Source: Zygaena filipendulae (lineage: Eukaryota > Arthropoda > Insecta > Lepidoptera > Zygaenidae). From it: DNA of 64,000 nt. A model generated the notes under the pieces. It saw only the letters and a program-made list of their open reading frames with translations, was not told the DNA's origin and did not search any database. Positions 1 to 10,206 of this stretch are shown here, piece by piece (the first letter of the stretch is position 1; each line of letters starts with the position of its first letter). The stretch is from NCBI GenBank assembly GCA_907165275.2, contig OU015662.1, forward strand, positions 1,433,501 to 1,497,500. Direction: 5' to 3'. The position numbers and the translations under genes were made by a program.

Positions 1-406
1 ATATGCGGACTTTTTTTGATTCTTTCTTTTTTTCTCCAAAGGGCGTACGCGAGGCGTGCCGGACAATGAGGCACGGTTTAAGATATAATGTTTTATTATT
101 GTCTTCGGTTCGCGTTTACGGTTCAAGTGGATTGAAATTAATGGACGATTTGTGCCGAACGTTGCAAATATTGTTTGTGTCGAAAATAAAATATAAATAG
201 GTATATCTGCAGTCAATAATTAAATATGGAAATTTTGCAATACCTTTTCGCGGACCTATTTACAAGATAACTACCTACGCCTTCGTTTTGAATAAAGTAA
301 TGGGTAATTGTGTAATACAAAAATTAACAAAAGTTTAGCAGGTCAAACACCACGTACTTAAACTCCACCTCCTTAAAGTTACGGGTATGATCGCTGGTAA
401 GTGCTA
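1..406. other. No recognisable feature
   Basis: AT-rich sequence. I see no gene, RNA or clear repeat. Confidence 0.5.
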
Positions 407-612
407 TCTGTACTAAGTAATACTACTAAGTCAAAAGTTTGTTTGACTGTAGAGCTTAATGGAACTATGAAAAATAACGGGCTCAACCGATCATCGTCAA
501 ATTTTGATGTACCCGTTGATAGGGGTACAGAGAAGGACACAGGGTACTTTTATCCCGGAATTCTCGCGGGAACTCCAAAATTGATGCTGGTAAAACCACG
601 GGAACAGCTAGT
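407..612 (+). mobile_element. Degenerate Helitron-like element
   Basis: The body carries the lepidopteran Helitron words (GGGGTACAGAGAAGGACA, then TATCCCGGAATTC) and ends in GGGAACAGCTAGT at 612, the CTAG|T terminus of this group. The 5' end is eroded, so the start is approximate. It is non-autonomous: no Rep or helicase coding is present. Confidence 0.7.
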
Positions 613-1580
613 TATGTTAATAAAAGTAGGTAGGCACTAAGTAGGTATTATAGTAGAAGAGACGGGTGATTCAAAATGGAATCTAGTGATTGGAGTGGGG
701 GCGGCGCGAATTACGAGCGATGGGCGCCCCACGGCGCGCACGCGCATCGATTTACGCGCATCAATATTGTGGCGCAGTGCTGGGCTTTGTTAGACATCGA
801 TATTGTAATTACAATCGATACCGTCTACCAACCAATATTAGATTAATGGTAAATGATAAATCGAAAAGAAAACACACAACACGTTTTGACTACTAAACTT
901 TCTAGTAGGTAATCAACCAAAATCAACATATTTCATGAATAGTAGCTGACTAACATAATCAGTTAACCACAAAACCGCGATATTTCAGATAAATTGAAAA
1001 ATGATAGCAACATAAATTCCATAATTGCCCAACTGGTGTGTATCAGTGTGTACACGCAAAAAGTAATATTTCTATGGTCATTAAACTGATTTAATACTTG
1101 ATTTAATTGAAAACTAACGAAAAATTTACGAGGATGTATTTCAGAGAGTACTTATTAGCGTAACGCGTAACTTGTTTAGTGTTTTTGTTTCACACTCAAA
1201 TGTTCATTATATTTTTGTAGCTGTTGATTTTCCAAATAAAGTAAAATAAAATAAATAAATAAAATAAAGAAATTTTCACTTTGAAAATTCCTTAAATCCC
1301 TAACTGAAAATATCCCGTAGTTTGTAAAATGAGATCTATTTTAAATAATAATAATAACTCTATTTTATTACAATAAGCTAATCCTGTCTTTAAAGTGTTT
1401 TAACGCGATTAAAAAGAGAAAAAGAGTAGGTATCAAAATATGCTTTTTAATGGGAAAACAACAGCACTAGGAGATCGGTCAAACACATTTTCTTTTACAC
1501 TGTCTTTTGGTAATTGTTGTGTAAGTAATAGATATTTTTAAAATGCGTGGTATTTATCGATAACTATATTTTATAGATCG
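613..1580. other. Unique AT-rich stretch with a small GC patch
   Basis: No gene recognised. A GC-rich patch at about 707-780 is followed at 802-815 by the perfect palindrome ATTGTAATTACAAT, flanked by ATCGAT and CGAT. Its TAATTA core is a generic homeodomain-type site. Any regulatory role is inference. Confidence 0.35.
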
Positions 1581-1725
1581 CCACATCTCTAGTTTGCCTT
1601 AAGCGGCCACGCGCGTATCGATCTGCTAAAAATCCACCGTGACCCTCGACACTAACCAAATTATTCTCGGTGCTGACTCCGCGCTATCGCGGGTTCGATT
1701 CCCGTTCTTTCCAATAGAGATGTGG
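1581..1725. repeat. Short inverted-repeat element containing a pol III B-box-like site
   Basis: A perfect 11-bp inverted repeat, CCACATCTCTA (1581-1591) and TAGAGATGTGG (1715-1725), encloses 123 bp. Inside, GGTTCGATTCC (1692-1702) matches the tRNA B-box consensus, next to GCGCTATCGCGG. No convincing A box or cloverleaf is seen, so it is not a functional tRNA. It may be a MITE that captured a SINE head, or a SINE fragment with chance flanking repeats. Confidence 0.45.
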
Positions 1726-1813
1726 GGTTGATACCGCTCTGGGATTTAAGCTACAAGTAGGTACACGTATTTATTCGTTTGTATCATACTCTTTAACTGT
1801 ATATATATATAAT

Positions 1814-1981
1814 ACTAGCTGTTCCCCGCGGTTTCATTCGCAATAATTTCGAAGTTCCCGCGGGAATCCCGGGACGAAAACTACCCTATGTCCTTCTCTG
1901 GTAGGATCGGTGTAGCCGTTAAGGCATGAAAGCGTAAGAAACAAACAAACAAACTCACTTTCGCTTTTATAATAGTAAGGA
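1814..1981 (-). mobile_element. Non-autonomous Helitron
   Basis: Read on the minus strand it begins TCCTTACTATTATAAAAGCG and ends GGAACAGCTAGT. It contains the usual GCGTGAAAGCGTAA-type and GTACCCTATGTCC-type blocks of this family in reverse. Short deletion derivative; no coding capacity. Confidence 0.85.
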
Positions 1982-2037
1982 TGACACGCGATTCGAATTG
2001 AGCTCATATTTTGTTTCTCTATGGTTATTTAATTTTT

Positions 2038-2416
2038 TAAGTATTTGTATTTATTTATAGTTATAGTATTTATTTGTATATATTACGTGTTATTATATAT
2101 TATATTGTCATGTAATTTTATGTAAGTATGTAGTTAGATAATGTTATTATTATGTTTATTTGGTTCTATTATTTTGTATGTATATTATTATTGTATTATT
2201 ATTTTATTATTATTGTATTATTATTGTATTGTACCTATCGAACAGATGCACACCAGATCAGCCTATTCTTTTCTCTTTTCCTGTTGCGGGTCTGCTGGAA
2301 GAAATTCCACATGGAATAAGCATGACCCTTGTACATGATTACTTTTATACTTTTTTTCCTTTTTTGTTGTCCTTGTGTGCATTAATTGTTAAATAAATAA
2401 ATAAAAAATAAATAAG
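2038..2416 (+). mobile_element. LINE 3' untranslated region, 5'-truncated copy
   Basis: AT-rich, then TATCGAACAGATGCACACCA, then a TTAATTGTTAAATAAATAAA tail. The same sequence occurs inverted at 17189-17527, where it follows a reverse-transcriptase-type ORF2 C-terminus, which identifies this copy as the 3' end of the same LINE family. The (AAATA)-type tail ends at about 2416. Two short overlapping open frames here are chance products of the (ATT)n composition. Confidence 0.75.
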
Positions 2417-2425
2417 TTGTGTACA

Positions 2426-2748
2426 AGTTTTTACTTACATTAAGTCATGTACCGGTGGAATATTGTCGAATGAATAAAAAAATATAGCGAACGAGTAAAA
2501 AAACAAAGCGGTTCGCATTAAGCCGAGATTTCGTTGCATTACTTTAGACTTAAGTAGTTACTTTTTTTCTTAATTAAAATCGTTAATTGTAACAAAACGG
2601 TGCTTTTGTGCAATACATTATCGACAGGTCGCGGCGTTACAATTCATGAGTGAACAGCGGATCCGATTTGACATGAATGTTATCGATATTTTTGTATTTA
2701 TTCAGTTCGTTATCATAATCAAACAAACTTTAATTCTTTTTATTAGAG
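2426..2748. other. No recognisable feature
   Basis: AT-rich sequence with short A/T runs. No gene or repeat recognised. Confidence 0.45.
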
Positions 2749-2987
2749 ACTAGCTGTCCCGCGCGGTTCCACCCGCGACAATTTCGGAGTTCCCGCAGAA
2801 TTGTTTCATACAAACTTTGCCCCCCTTTTTCATCTCCTTAGCTGTAACATTTCGAAAAATCCACTCTTATCGGATGCCTACGTCATACCAAGAACACACC
2901 CTTCAAGTTTCAGGTCTCTACGATCAGCGGTTTAGGCTGAGCGTCGATCCATCAGTCATTCAGGACAAAGCATTTTATATGTATAGA
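2749..2987 (-). mobile_element. Non-autonomous Helitron, TCTATACATATAAAA-type
   Basis: On the minus strand it starts TCTATACATATAAAATG, carries the block CCTGAATGACTGATGGATC, and ends with GCGCGGGACAGCTAGT. The same subfamily recurs at 5910-6151 and 63302-63452. The open frame across it is a shadow of the repeat. Confidence 0.85.
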
Positions 2988-3439
2988 TTATCATGGATAG
3001 TGGAAAAACATATTTCAATACCGAGAGAGTTTGCGTGAATTTTATGATAAACCATAATAGAAAAATGTTTGATTTAATATTTTAAATACTAAACCTCTCT
3101 TTTGCCGGAACCGATATCGAAACGAAATTTAATCGAAGTGCAATTTTATGATTTTGATACGATTAATCGTGAAAAGTTGTATATTTCTGTACTATTCTCG
3201 ATGCTGTTTTTCTGTTAGAGTTATTAAAAATTGCTTTGTAACCGCTTATGACTTACACCCCACACGTTGGGCCATGATTACATGTAACAACCGAATTAAG
3301 TCAGTTAATCGATATTTATTTGCACAGTTTTGTTGAATTAAATCGATACAAAGCTCTTTGGCGTTAATAAAAACGTGTTCCGACACTTTCCCTGCTACCG
3401 CGTACCGTAATTCCGATATTTAGGTCTAAAATATTTTTT
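2988..3439. other. No recognisable feature
   Basis: AT-rich stretch with several ATCGATA/AATCGATAC words. No gene or repeat identified. Confidence 0.4.
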
Positions 3440-3633
3440 ACTAGTGCCCCGCGGTTTCACCCGCGTTAATTTCAGAGTTTCCGCGGGAATTACGGGATAA
3501 AAGGTACCCTATATGTCAATATGATGTATAAGCTATATTATTGTAAAGTTTCATTTAAATCCATCCAGTAGTTTTTACGTGAAAGAGCAACATACATCCA
3601 TCCATACTCGCAAACTTTCGCGTTTATAATAAT
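3440..3633 (-). mobile_element. Non-autonomous Helitron
   Basis: Left boundary ACTAGTGCCCCGCGGTTTC is the reverse complement of the usual 3' hairpin and CTAGT end. It is immediately followed by a second minus-strand Helitron at 3634, so two copies lie head to tail. Confidence 0.8.
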
Positions 3634-3890
3634 ACTAGCTGTGCCCCGCGGTGTTACCCGCGGAAATTTCGGAGATCCCGCAGGAATTCCGGAATGCAAA
3701 GTACCTACCCTATGTCTTTCTCTGTACCCCTGACAATGTGTACCTAAGTATGCGGGAATTCCGGGATAAAAAGTATCCTATGTCCGTTTCCTGGTTCTAA
3801 GCTACCTCCCCACCAATTTTCAGCCAAATCGGTTCAGCCGTTCTTAAGTTATAAATAGTGTAACTAACACGACTTTCTTTTATATATAGA
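3634..3890 (-). mobile_element. Non-autonomous Helitron, TCTATATATAAAAG-type
   Basis: On the minus strand it starts TCTATATATAAAAGAAAG, has an internal block matching CGGCTGAACCGATTTGGCTG, and ends GGGGCACAGCTAGT. It contains a second partial copy of the GGGATAAAAAGTATCC block. No coding capacity. Confidence 0.85.
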
Positions 3891-4448
3891 TTAGTAGGAT
3901 AAGTAGGATTTTTTTACAAACCCGCAACATCATTTTGGTCCGTTATTTCGGAATTCGACCTTTTTATGATTAAAAAGAAAAACTGACAAAAGCGCAATTG
4001 TGCCGGGCCGGGACCAAAGACAATACGCACGCGCGATATTAATATTCAGCATCTGTAACTACCCGTATCGGAACAGATAAGCGGCGCGGAGATAGCTGGC
4101 TTTTAAGATGCGGTGTTTTAAGCAAAATCTTTTTAACCCTTCCACAGCCATCCCCACAATATCACGATCTACGAAAGACGTGCTCCTGGGGTCGGAAACA
4201 AACCACTGCACTGACGTTTGAATTTATTAGATTAAATGATAGATGTAATTAGAATTCCAAACACTAGGAGAAATCATGCCTGGAGCGTGTGGTCTGCAGG
4301 TAACGGCCATGTTTTGTAGCCTTTAGTTATAGCTACAAAAACGTGGCGGTGAAAGGTTCAATGCATCCGAAAGCCTGTAACGCTGAGGTTGTGTATGCGC
4401 TATAGTCTACTATTACGAACCTTTTATACATTTCACACGCTTTCGAAT
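3891..4448. other. No recognisable feature
   Basis: Mixed composition with short GC-rich patches at about 4020-4100. No gene found. Confidence 0.4.
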
Positions 4449-4449
4449 T

Positions 4450-4522
4450 GAAAGAAAGAAAGAAAGAAAAGGCATTTATTTGAAAACAGAGACCCAAAAT
4501 AATTACAATTATTTTATACTGA
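4450..4522 (-). repeat. (GAAA)n microsatellite with retroposon-tail-like flank
   Basis: (GAAA)n at 4450-4470 is followed by GGCATTTATTTG, a context typical of lepidopteran retroposon 3' tails read on the minus strand. A Helitron 3' end follows at 4524. Association of Helitrons with (GAAA)n arrays is known in Lepidoptera. Confidence 0.5.
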
Positions 4523-4523
4523 C

Positions 4524-4570
4524 ACTAGTTGTCGCGCGCTTTTTCACCCGCGTCAATGTCGGGGTTCCAA
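4524..4570 (-). mobile_element. Helitron 3'-end fragment
   Basis: ACTAGTTGTCGCGCGC with CACCCGCGTCAATGTCGGGG matches, in reverse, the 3' terminal hairpin region. Only about 47 bp remain. Confidence 0.6.
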
Positions 4571-4933
4571 GCTTCAGGTTCTACAAATGTACACACTTTA
4601 GGTCTACTTTTATTGAATAGAAATTAATAGCATTTTTATGTAGCATTTTGCTTATACCACGCATGTACGTGCTATTTGATGGCGTTGACCGAGACCTTTT
4701 CTTGTAACCCTAATATTTGGATGAAAGTTTTTTTGAAATAATTCCAATTCTCACAAAAGAAAAGCTAATAATTCCACCTTAAATGTTTACCCGAGGGTTG
4801 TACGGAGCACACCACACGACGGTCCCGGCTCACGTGGATACTGCATTTAATTAATGTGTACAGACAGCAAATAAACAATTTGAGTATCGTACCTACACCT
4901 CCAAAAATTATAACAATGGCTATATAGTTGGTC
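4571..4933. other. No recognisable feature
   Basis: No gene or clear repeat. Confidence 0.4.
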
Positions 4934-5030
4934 ACTAGCTATTGCCCGTGGTCTCGCTGCATACACACGCACACGCACACACAGGCTCACGCTTAGATTC
5001 TAGATAAGTGAATCTTTCTTTCTTTCTTTC
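4934..5030. repeat. Helitron end fragment, CA-rich run and (TTTC)n
   Basis: CACTAGCTATTGCCCGTGG (from 4934) looks like a degenerate Helitron 3' end in minus orientation. It is followed by an ACACGCACAC-type run at about 4961-4983 and (TTTC)n at about 5012-5030. The minus-strand open frame spanning 4935-5219 begins beyond this and ends in the fragment; I do not call it a gene. Confidence 0.4.
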
Positions 5031-5220
5031 AACTATAAACTTCTGTAACAACCGCTTGGTGATACATGATCCTTCGCGTTTAAGTCTCTGAGTTTGTACT
5101 GCACTTGACGTTTGCCTTTCTGAGGACGTTTTATCCCAGAACACATTCTCGAACCACCGCTTCTGACAAAATTTCTTACACTCACTCCATTTTGTAAACC
5201 AGTTACTACTTTTAATCATT

Positions 5221-5499
5221 CACAGGCGACGACCCGATTGGCGATGTAGGTCACCATGCCCACCCGCTAAGGAAAAGGTTCCGGGTTCGATTCCCGGTGA
5301 GGGTGGACTTTGTGTGATGAACACAGGGTTCGACTTTCCAGTCTGGGCGTGTTTAAATATCTATAGTATAAAATATACAGTATGTTATTCTATGTAGTAT
5401 ATACCTACCACGTTTGCTTGGTTTCCACGACACAAGCTAATAACAGCTTTCTTTGGGATCAACTAAATCTGTGTTGTGAATTGGATTATTAAAAAAAAT
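5221..5499 (+). mobile_element. tRNA-derived SINE
   Basis: A-box-like TTGGCGATGTAGG (5238-5250) and B box GGTTCGATTCC (5284-5294) form the tRNA-related head. The body carries AACACAGGG, GTCTGGGCGTGTTTAAATA and CTTGGTTTCCACGACACAAG, followed by GGGATC and an A-rich end near 5499. The body matches the widespread lepidopteran SINE type I know. A 3' half of the same SINE is at 51275-51400. The exact 5' boundary is uncertain, and no target duplication was resolved. Confidence 0.8.
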
Positions 5500-5909
5500 G
5501 ACCGCGTACCATGTCAGCATTCTCCTCTATATTTTAAACAGTGTTCTTTTCTTTTTTAATTACTTAACGACTTTTTTGCAAATCCTACTTCGCACATGAT
5601 CATAACACAGTAGGAGCATCCGCCGGGATGATAATAACATATCCAATACGAACAAAACCTCATGTAGGAACTATATCACGATTTCGGTCCGAACAATACT
5701 CATTGATTAAGCATTTTATTGTTTTAATAATGTACGAGCATCATTCAAATTAAGTACTGCAGGGTTTTGGACTTCAAGTGAGGGTGGCTGGTAACATAGA
5801 GTTTCCCAGTTCAGATTTTAGTGTAGTGTGTTGAGGTTTTTTTTTTTTGGGCCTAAACCTCTGTTATAACTGTATTTTAATAATAACTAGTATGTATATG
5901 TATGGTATA
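5500..5909. other. No recognisable feature
   Basis: AT-rich; no gene or clear repeat. Confidence 0.4.
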
Positions 5910-6151
5910 TCTATACATATAAAATGATTTGTCCTGAATGACTGATGGATCAACGCACAGCCTAAACCGCTGATCGTAGAGACCTGAAACTTGGAGGGTG
6001 TGTTCTTTATATAACGTAGGCATCCGATAAGAAAGGGTTTTTGAAAATTCAACCCCTAAGGGGATGAAAAGGGGTTGCAAAGTTTGTATGAAACAATGCG
6101 CGGGAACTTCGAAATTATCGCGGGTGAAACCGCGCGGTACAGTTACTTAGT
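5910..6151 (+). mobile_element. Non-autonomous Helitron, TCTATACATATAAAA-type
   Basis: Starts TCTATACATATAAAATG, contains CCTGAATGACTGATGGATC, AACCCCTAAGGGGATGAAAA and GGGTGAAACCGCGCGG, and ends in a mutated terminus (CTTAGT instead of CTAGT). Same subfamily as 2749-2987 on the other strand. Confidence 0.85.
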
Positions 6152-6579
6152 AATATATAAATTTAGAGGCTGAGCTAGGACTAGTTCTACTATGATTTCA
6201 ATAACAAAATTCGAGATCAATACATTCTTGGTACTTACATACACAGCGATATGGCAAAAAATAAATAAATTCAAGGAGCAATAATAAAAAAAAAACCAAG
6301 TGCAATTTCAAAAATCGAACATCGGCGGGCGGTTAAAAAGCTAGCGATGCCGCGCCGGAGCATCCGTGTCGCGCGCCGCATCGTAATGAGAGACGTTTTT
6401 GTCGCACGACAGCGTGAGAGCGAGAGCCGATGGTATCTCGTGTGCGACGAGCCTTACTACGTTTACTATCGAGTATCGATGATACGCCGACCCTTCACTA
6501 TCTTCAATACTATTTAATAAGGATTGCGGATTGAGGTTATTATTTACTATGAAGTTACACTAGCATGTAACAGGTTACC
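6152..6579. other. Unique stretch with GC-rich segment
   Basis: The segment at about 6310-6500 is notably GC-rich for this window (GCGGGCGG, CGCGCCGGAGC, GTCGCGCGCCGC) and does not match the repeats listed here. No ORF of note. Candidate cis-regulatory DNA by composition only. Confidence 0.3.
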
Positions 6580-6582
6580 TAA

Positions 6583-6819
6583 CGGCCGCACTCAGAGTCG
6601 ACTTTAACGATTACTTAGTTAAGTATAGATTTTTAAAACAAAACTGCCGCAATCAGAGACGTTCAGTAAATTTATGTTAATTGGCATTTAATGAGATGTA
6701 ACTTAATTAGTTAAATGCCAATTAACATTAATTTATTAAACTTGTTTGATTGCGGCAGTTTTGTTTTAAAAATACATACATAACTAAGCAATCATTAAAG
6801 TCGACACTGAGTGCGGCGG
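6583..6819 (+). mobile_element. Palindromic MITE PalA, copy 1
   Basis: A near-complete hairpin of 237 bp. Left terminus CGGCCGCACTCAGAG, right terminus TGAGTGCGGCGG, arms of about 105 bp around a short central loop (GATGTAACTTAATTAG region). Direct TAA flanks (6580-6582 and 6820-6822) look like a 3-bp target duplication. No coding. TAA/TTA targets would suit PIF/Harbinger-type mobilisation, but no transposase is present to confirm this. Confidence 0.85.
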
Positions 6820-6868
6820 TAAGCATTATTTACTTGGTATTTTCACTCCCATTTGAGGAACTTACCGC

Positions 6869-7195
6869 CGAAATGTTCTACACGGCTTTGAACGAATCGG
6901 TATTTTGCTTTAACCGCCGCACTCAGAGTCGACTTTAATGATTACTTAGTTAAGTATATATTTTTAAAACAAAACTGCCGCAATCAGAGACGTTCAGTAA
7001 ATTAATGTTAATTGGCATTTAATAAGAAGTAACTTAATTAGTTGAATGCCAACTAACATTAATTTATTAAACTTGTCTGATTGCGGCAGTTTTGTTTTAA
7101 AAATCTATATTTAACTAAGTAATCATTAAAGTCGACTCTGAGTGCGGCGGTTAAAGCAAAATACCGATTCGTTCAAAGCCGTGTAGAACATTTCG
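6869..7195. repeat. Extended palindrome surrounding PalA copy 2
   Basis: The 45 bp left of the element (6869-6913) is an exact inverted copy of the 45 bp to its right (7151-7195). The left side carries ATGTTCTACACGGCTTTGAA and the right side its complement. The palindrome therefore continues well beyond the boundaries shared by the other PalA copies. Confidence 0.85.
6914..7150 (+). mobile_element. Palindromic MITE PalA, copy 2
   Basis: Same 237-bp hairpin as 6583-6819, in the same orientation by loop sequence. Termini are CCGCCGCACTCAGAG and CTGAGTGCGGCGG. TTAA lies on both sides (6910-6913 and 7151-7154), embedded in a larger inverted repeat. Confidence 0.85.
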
Positions 7196-7621
7196 ACTGC
7201 TTAATAGGTAATTCATTGTTTATTGTGATTAGCTAAACTTGTAAATCTTATAGAAGTTACCTAACCTACTTCCCAATATTGTGGTGTCGAAATGAAACAT
7301 TGTATGTAACTATAGGCAGGTACATAGTTCAGATGACAATGCAATATGCAGAGACTAATGAACTCCTTGTTTTTCTTTCTTTCTTTCAATATTATACGTG
7401 TTATGACTTGGAGCTGATCTGATAACGGAGGCGAGAGACGCCCATTCATTAAATGACGCGACCCCATCAAGTTGGGACTTATTTGATTAGTCTTAGAAAA
7501 GACTCTGGTGATTGTCTACTTTTTAGTTCAGTTCACTCTTGAAACGAGTTTATTAGTTTTTTTTTACAATATTTGAACTTACTAATACTATCTATTATTT
7601 TGTTTTGATTCTATTTTACCT
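7196..7621. other. Unique stretch with short (TTTC)n
   Basis: Contains (TTTC)n at about 7372-7388. No gene recognised. The minus-strand frame over 7261-7470 has no recognisable motif. Confidence 0.4.
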
Positions 7622-7814
7622 ACTAGCTGTTCTCCGCGGTTTCACCTGCGCTGATTTCGGAGTTCCCTCGGAAATTGCGGGACAAAAAGTACCCTATGTC
7701 CTTCGCTGTACCCCTGACAATGTGTATGCAAAATTTCATGGTGATCGGTTGAACTGTTAAGGCGTGAAAGCGTAACAGACAGAATTGCTTTCGCATTTAT
7801 AATATTAATACGGA
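7622..7814 (-). mobile_element. Non-autonomous Helitron
   Basis: Left end ACTAGCTGTTCTCCGCGG, internal TACCCCTGACAATGTGTATG, GGCGTGAAAGCGTAACAGAC, right end TTATAATATTAATACGGAT. Complete short copy in minus orientation. Confidence 0.9.
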
Positions 7815-8192
7815 TCTATATTAAATTATTTTAGACGAAATACTTCGAGCGGAGGTGGACACGCAATATCGCTTTGTCTTCGTCGAATCCTGGCGGCGTC
7901 TGCGCAATGAACTTTGAGTACTTACCTACCTAAGGAACGATTCTTTTGTTTCTTAACAATTTTTTTTTTTTTCGAAAATCCCCGCAATCGGTCACGTCTG
8001 GGTGGTTTTTTTGTCGCCGGTCGCGACACACGTGCCGCGTGAACCGACCAGTTCGGTCGTCGCCTGCTTTTTGTTCATTAATCAATTTGAAGCCGAAACT
8101 ATCTGTTTGGGCTCCGTACACATTTGCGACTGGCAGTTTGAGAATTATTTCTATATCATCACTTACTGTGTCCCGTTAAAAAATTATAAATT
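7815..8192. other. No recognisable feature
   Basis: Mixed composition. Overlapping open frames on both strands at 7930-8238 have no recognisable motif and I reject them. Confidence 0.4.
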
Positions 8193-8266
8193 AAGTCATT
8201 TTTTTTATTTTCTACTTGACGGATTAAATAGAATTTAGAAAAAAACGTAGTCAAATAGCCTATTAT
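8193..8266. mobile_element. MITE B end fragment
   Basis: TTTTTATTTTCTACTTGACGG followed by GTAGTCAAATAGCC matches one terminal arm of MITE B. The AATAGGCTATTTGACTA word appears in the opposite orientation at the left end of the 10766 copy. Confidence 0.6.
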
Positions 8267-8998
8267 AAGATATTGTATTGTATAACAACTTTAAAAAAGT
8301 TCCAATCAATTCTTCGGATTTAATTGGGAAAATATGATATATTTTATTCTCATGAAATAATATAACTTTCAACGAGACAGATTTGCTTTACTACACTCTG
8401 AGCTTTAAGCTTGTATCTTAGAAATCAAAACAATTATGTTTTGTCTTACATTATCTTGAATGGTTATACCAAAAATATAGGTAGGTACCTAAGTACATAA
8501 CAAAGTTGCTATCCGCGTCAGTTTTGCACGAAACAGAAAGAAAATAATTCATTAATTGGAACAACAAAAGCAATAATTCCAAATTGTACAAGTCACATTG
8601 AATAACCATACGTTAGGGCGTAAGTGAAGACGCCTTATTAACTGAGGAAGTTGGTCAGTGTTTTTAAATTTAAAACCCAAGCCAGCACCCGCAGACCACT
8701 GATACTAACAGCCCATTGTCATCGTCACAATGGTGCACGGAGCGGACCACTTAGGTGGGTACCGCGGGTTTTTCGACGACATCTTTATCCAATTCAATAG
8801 GCCATTATGTAGGTGCGTTTCCAGAGATATCGAGAAACCACCAAAAGTAAATGCGACGTGCGAAAATAGGAATTCGAAGTGTTATAATTGGGCACGAAGT
8901 GGCGAGAGCAAAAACTCGCCTTCAGTAATGTTTGAAACGAAAAGAGAAAATTAAGAAGTGCACATATCTAGGTGCGTATAATAAATCGTAACCACATA
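8267..8998. other. No recognisable feature
   Basis: AT-rich; a small GC-richer portion at about 8670-8790. The plus-strand frame at 8730-8954 has no domain I recognise. Confidence 0.4.
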
Positions 8999-9303
8999 TA
9001 CAGGGTGTAAAGTTTGACAAAAGATGTATCGTTAGAGCGGATTCAGTATTCGATTCTCATCTCAAATGATCAAAAAAAACAAAAAAATTGGTTTTTTACT
9101 TGAAAAAAAAAATTCACGAAAGTAGTCGACGCGCCCACGGATACTCTTAAAGTCATTTACCACCCATTTTCTCTGGATTTACGCTGACACAGCAGCAAAT
9201 CAAATTTCAAGGTCATTCACCTGCGTTGATTTGTCAGTGTTTCCAATTTGGCAAGAACTATGAAGGCTTTAATACGTCTTCGATTTTAATTTTACAGCCT
9301 GTA
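8999..9303. mobile_element. Non-autonomous TIR element
   Basis: Left terminus TACAGGGTGTAAAGTT and right terminus AATTTTACAGCCTGTA are imperfect inverted repeats of about 16 bp bounding 305 bp. No ORF inside. The target duplication is unclear. A related CGGTGTAATTTTAAAT end is seen near 30154. Confidence 0.6.
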
Positions 9304-10206
9304 CAATGTACATACACCTGTATAAGTATATGAAGGATTTTCCGTCTAATTGAAGTATCTACTAAGTTGATTTAAATTAAACTTGTCTAGTTTGGTAGGT
9401 AGCTAATGTTCCGGGTCAGTGTATTAGAACAATTCTATCCGTAGAGTTCCTGAGGGGATACCGTTAACACAAGTACCTACTTTCACACACTTATTCAATA
9501 TAAGCTTTTTTGTGTATAAAATTATCACCTTTTTAAATCAATGAGAGACACATACACCTTTTAATTTCTAAGTTATAAGGATTTAAGTAAGTCGAGGTAT
9601 CTACGTAGTTACTGCCTACCCCTACAAAAGAGGCGTGAGCTTATCCATGTTAATGATTCTGCTGTTACAATAGCTACCTTCAAAGCACTCCAGCAGAGAT
9701 TGAGATGATATAGCGAATTTGAGAATTTGCGTAAATTGTATGACTCGGAGTACTCCGACGGATGCCTTCATAGTTTGACCCGAAGTGACCTTCGACAACG
9801 TAATCCGCCGGGAGGCCGTAAACACAAAATGGCGGAAGCCGTTTAACAAGATGGCGGACTGCAGCGCGCATTTAAAACGGAATTAATATAGCCAGTCCCC
9901 TTTGTCGGGTGATGACACTATCACAATAAAACTGTGCGTTGCTATTTCCCGACTCGTCTCAATTGTACTAAATAGATAGGCCATTATAGAACAGAGTCTA
10001 GCTCGCTGGGAATAGTCTGAGGGTTTTATTTCACTGTATGTACCCACCTACTAAACATCGCTATAATACATTTGGTTTTTACTACCCAGTATATCACTAT
10101 ATTTCTATACGAGAATACATATATTATGTTCTATCACTCACTTTTTTCTCACATAGGTACCTGTAATTATATTGGAATCCGGTAAACACTAGTATTATCT
10201 TATCTT
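9304..10206. other. Unique stretch
   Basis: No gene recognised. Contains the paired ATGGCGG sites listed separately. Two overlapping minus-strand frames at 9622-9871 have no domain I recognise. Confidence 0.4.
9827..9857 (+). promoter_or_regulatory. Paired YY1/Pho-like sites
   Basis: AAATGGCGG (9827-9835) and AAGATGGCGG (9848-9857) lie 21 bp apart in the same orientation. Both fit the YY1/Pleiohomeotic core (GCCAT on the other strand). Two close sites can mark Polycomb-response or core-promoter elements in insects. Chance is possible in 64 kb. Confidence 0.35.

Noticed and set aside
2141..2396. Two overlapping hydrophobic open frames as membrane peptides
   Set aside because: They translate the (ATT)n part of a LINE 3' untranslated region also found inverted at 17.2-17.5 kb.
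5238..5294. tRNA gene candidate with A and B boxes
   Set aside because: No full cloverleaf, and it is joined to a SINE body; called a SINE head instead.
6583..7150. Paired PalA repeats as a CRISPR-like or satellite array
   Set aside because: Only two units, 94 bp apart, each a long hairpin with target duplications; eukaryotic MITEs fit better.
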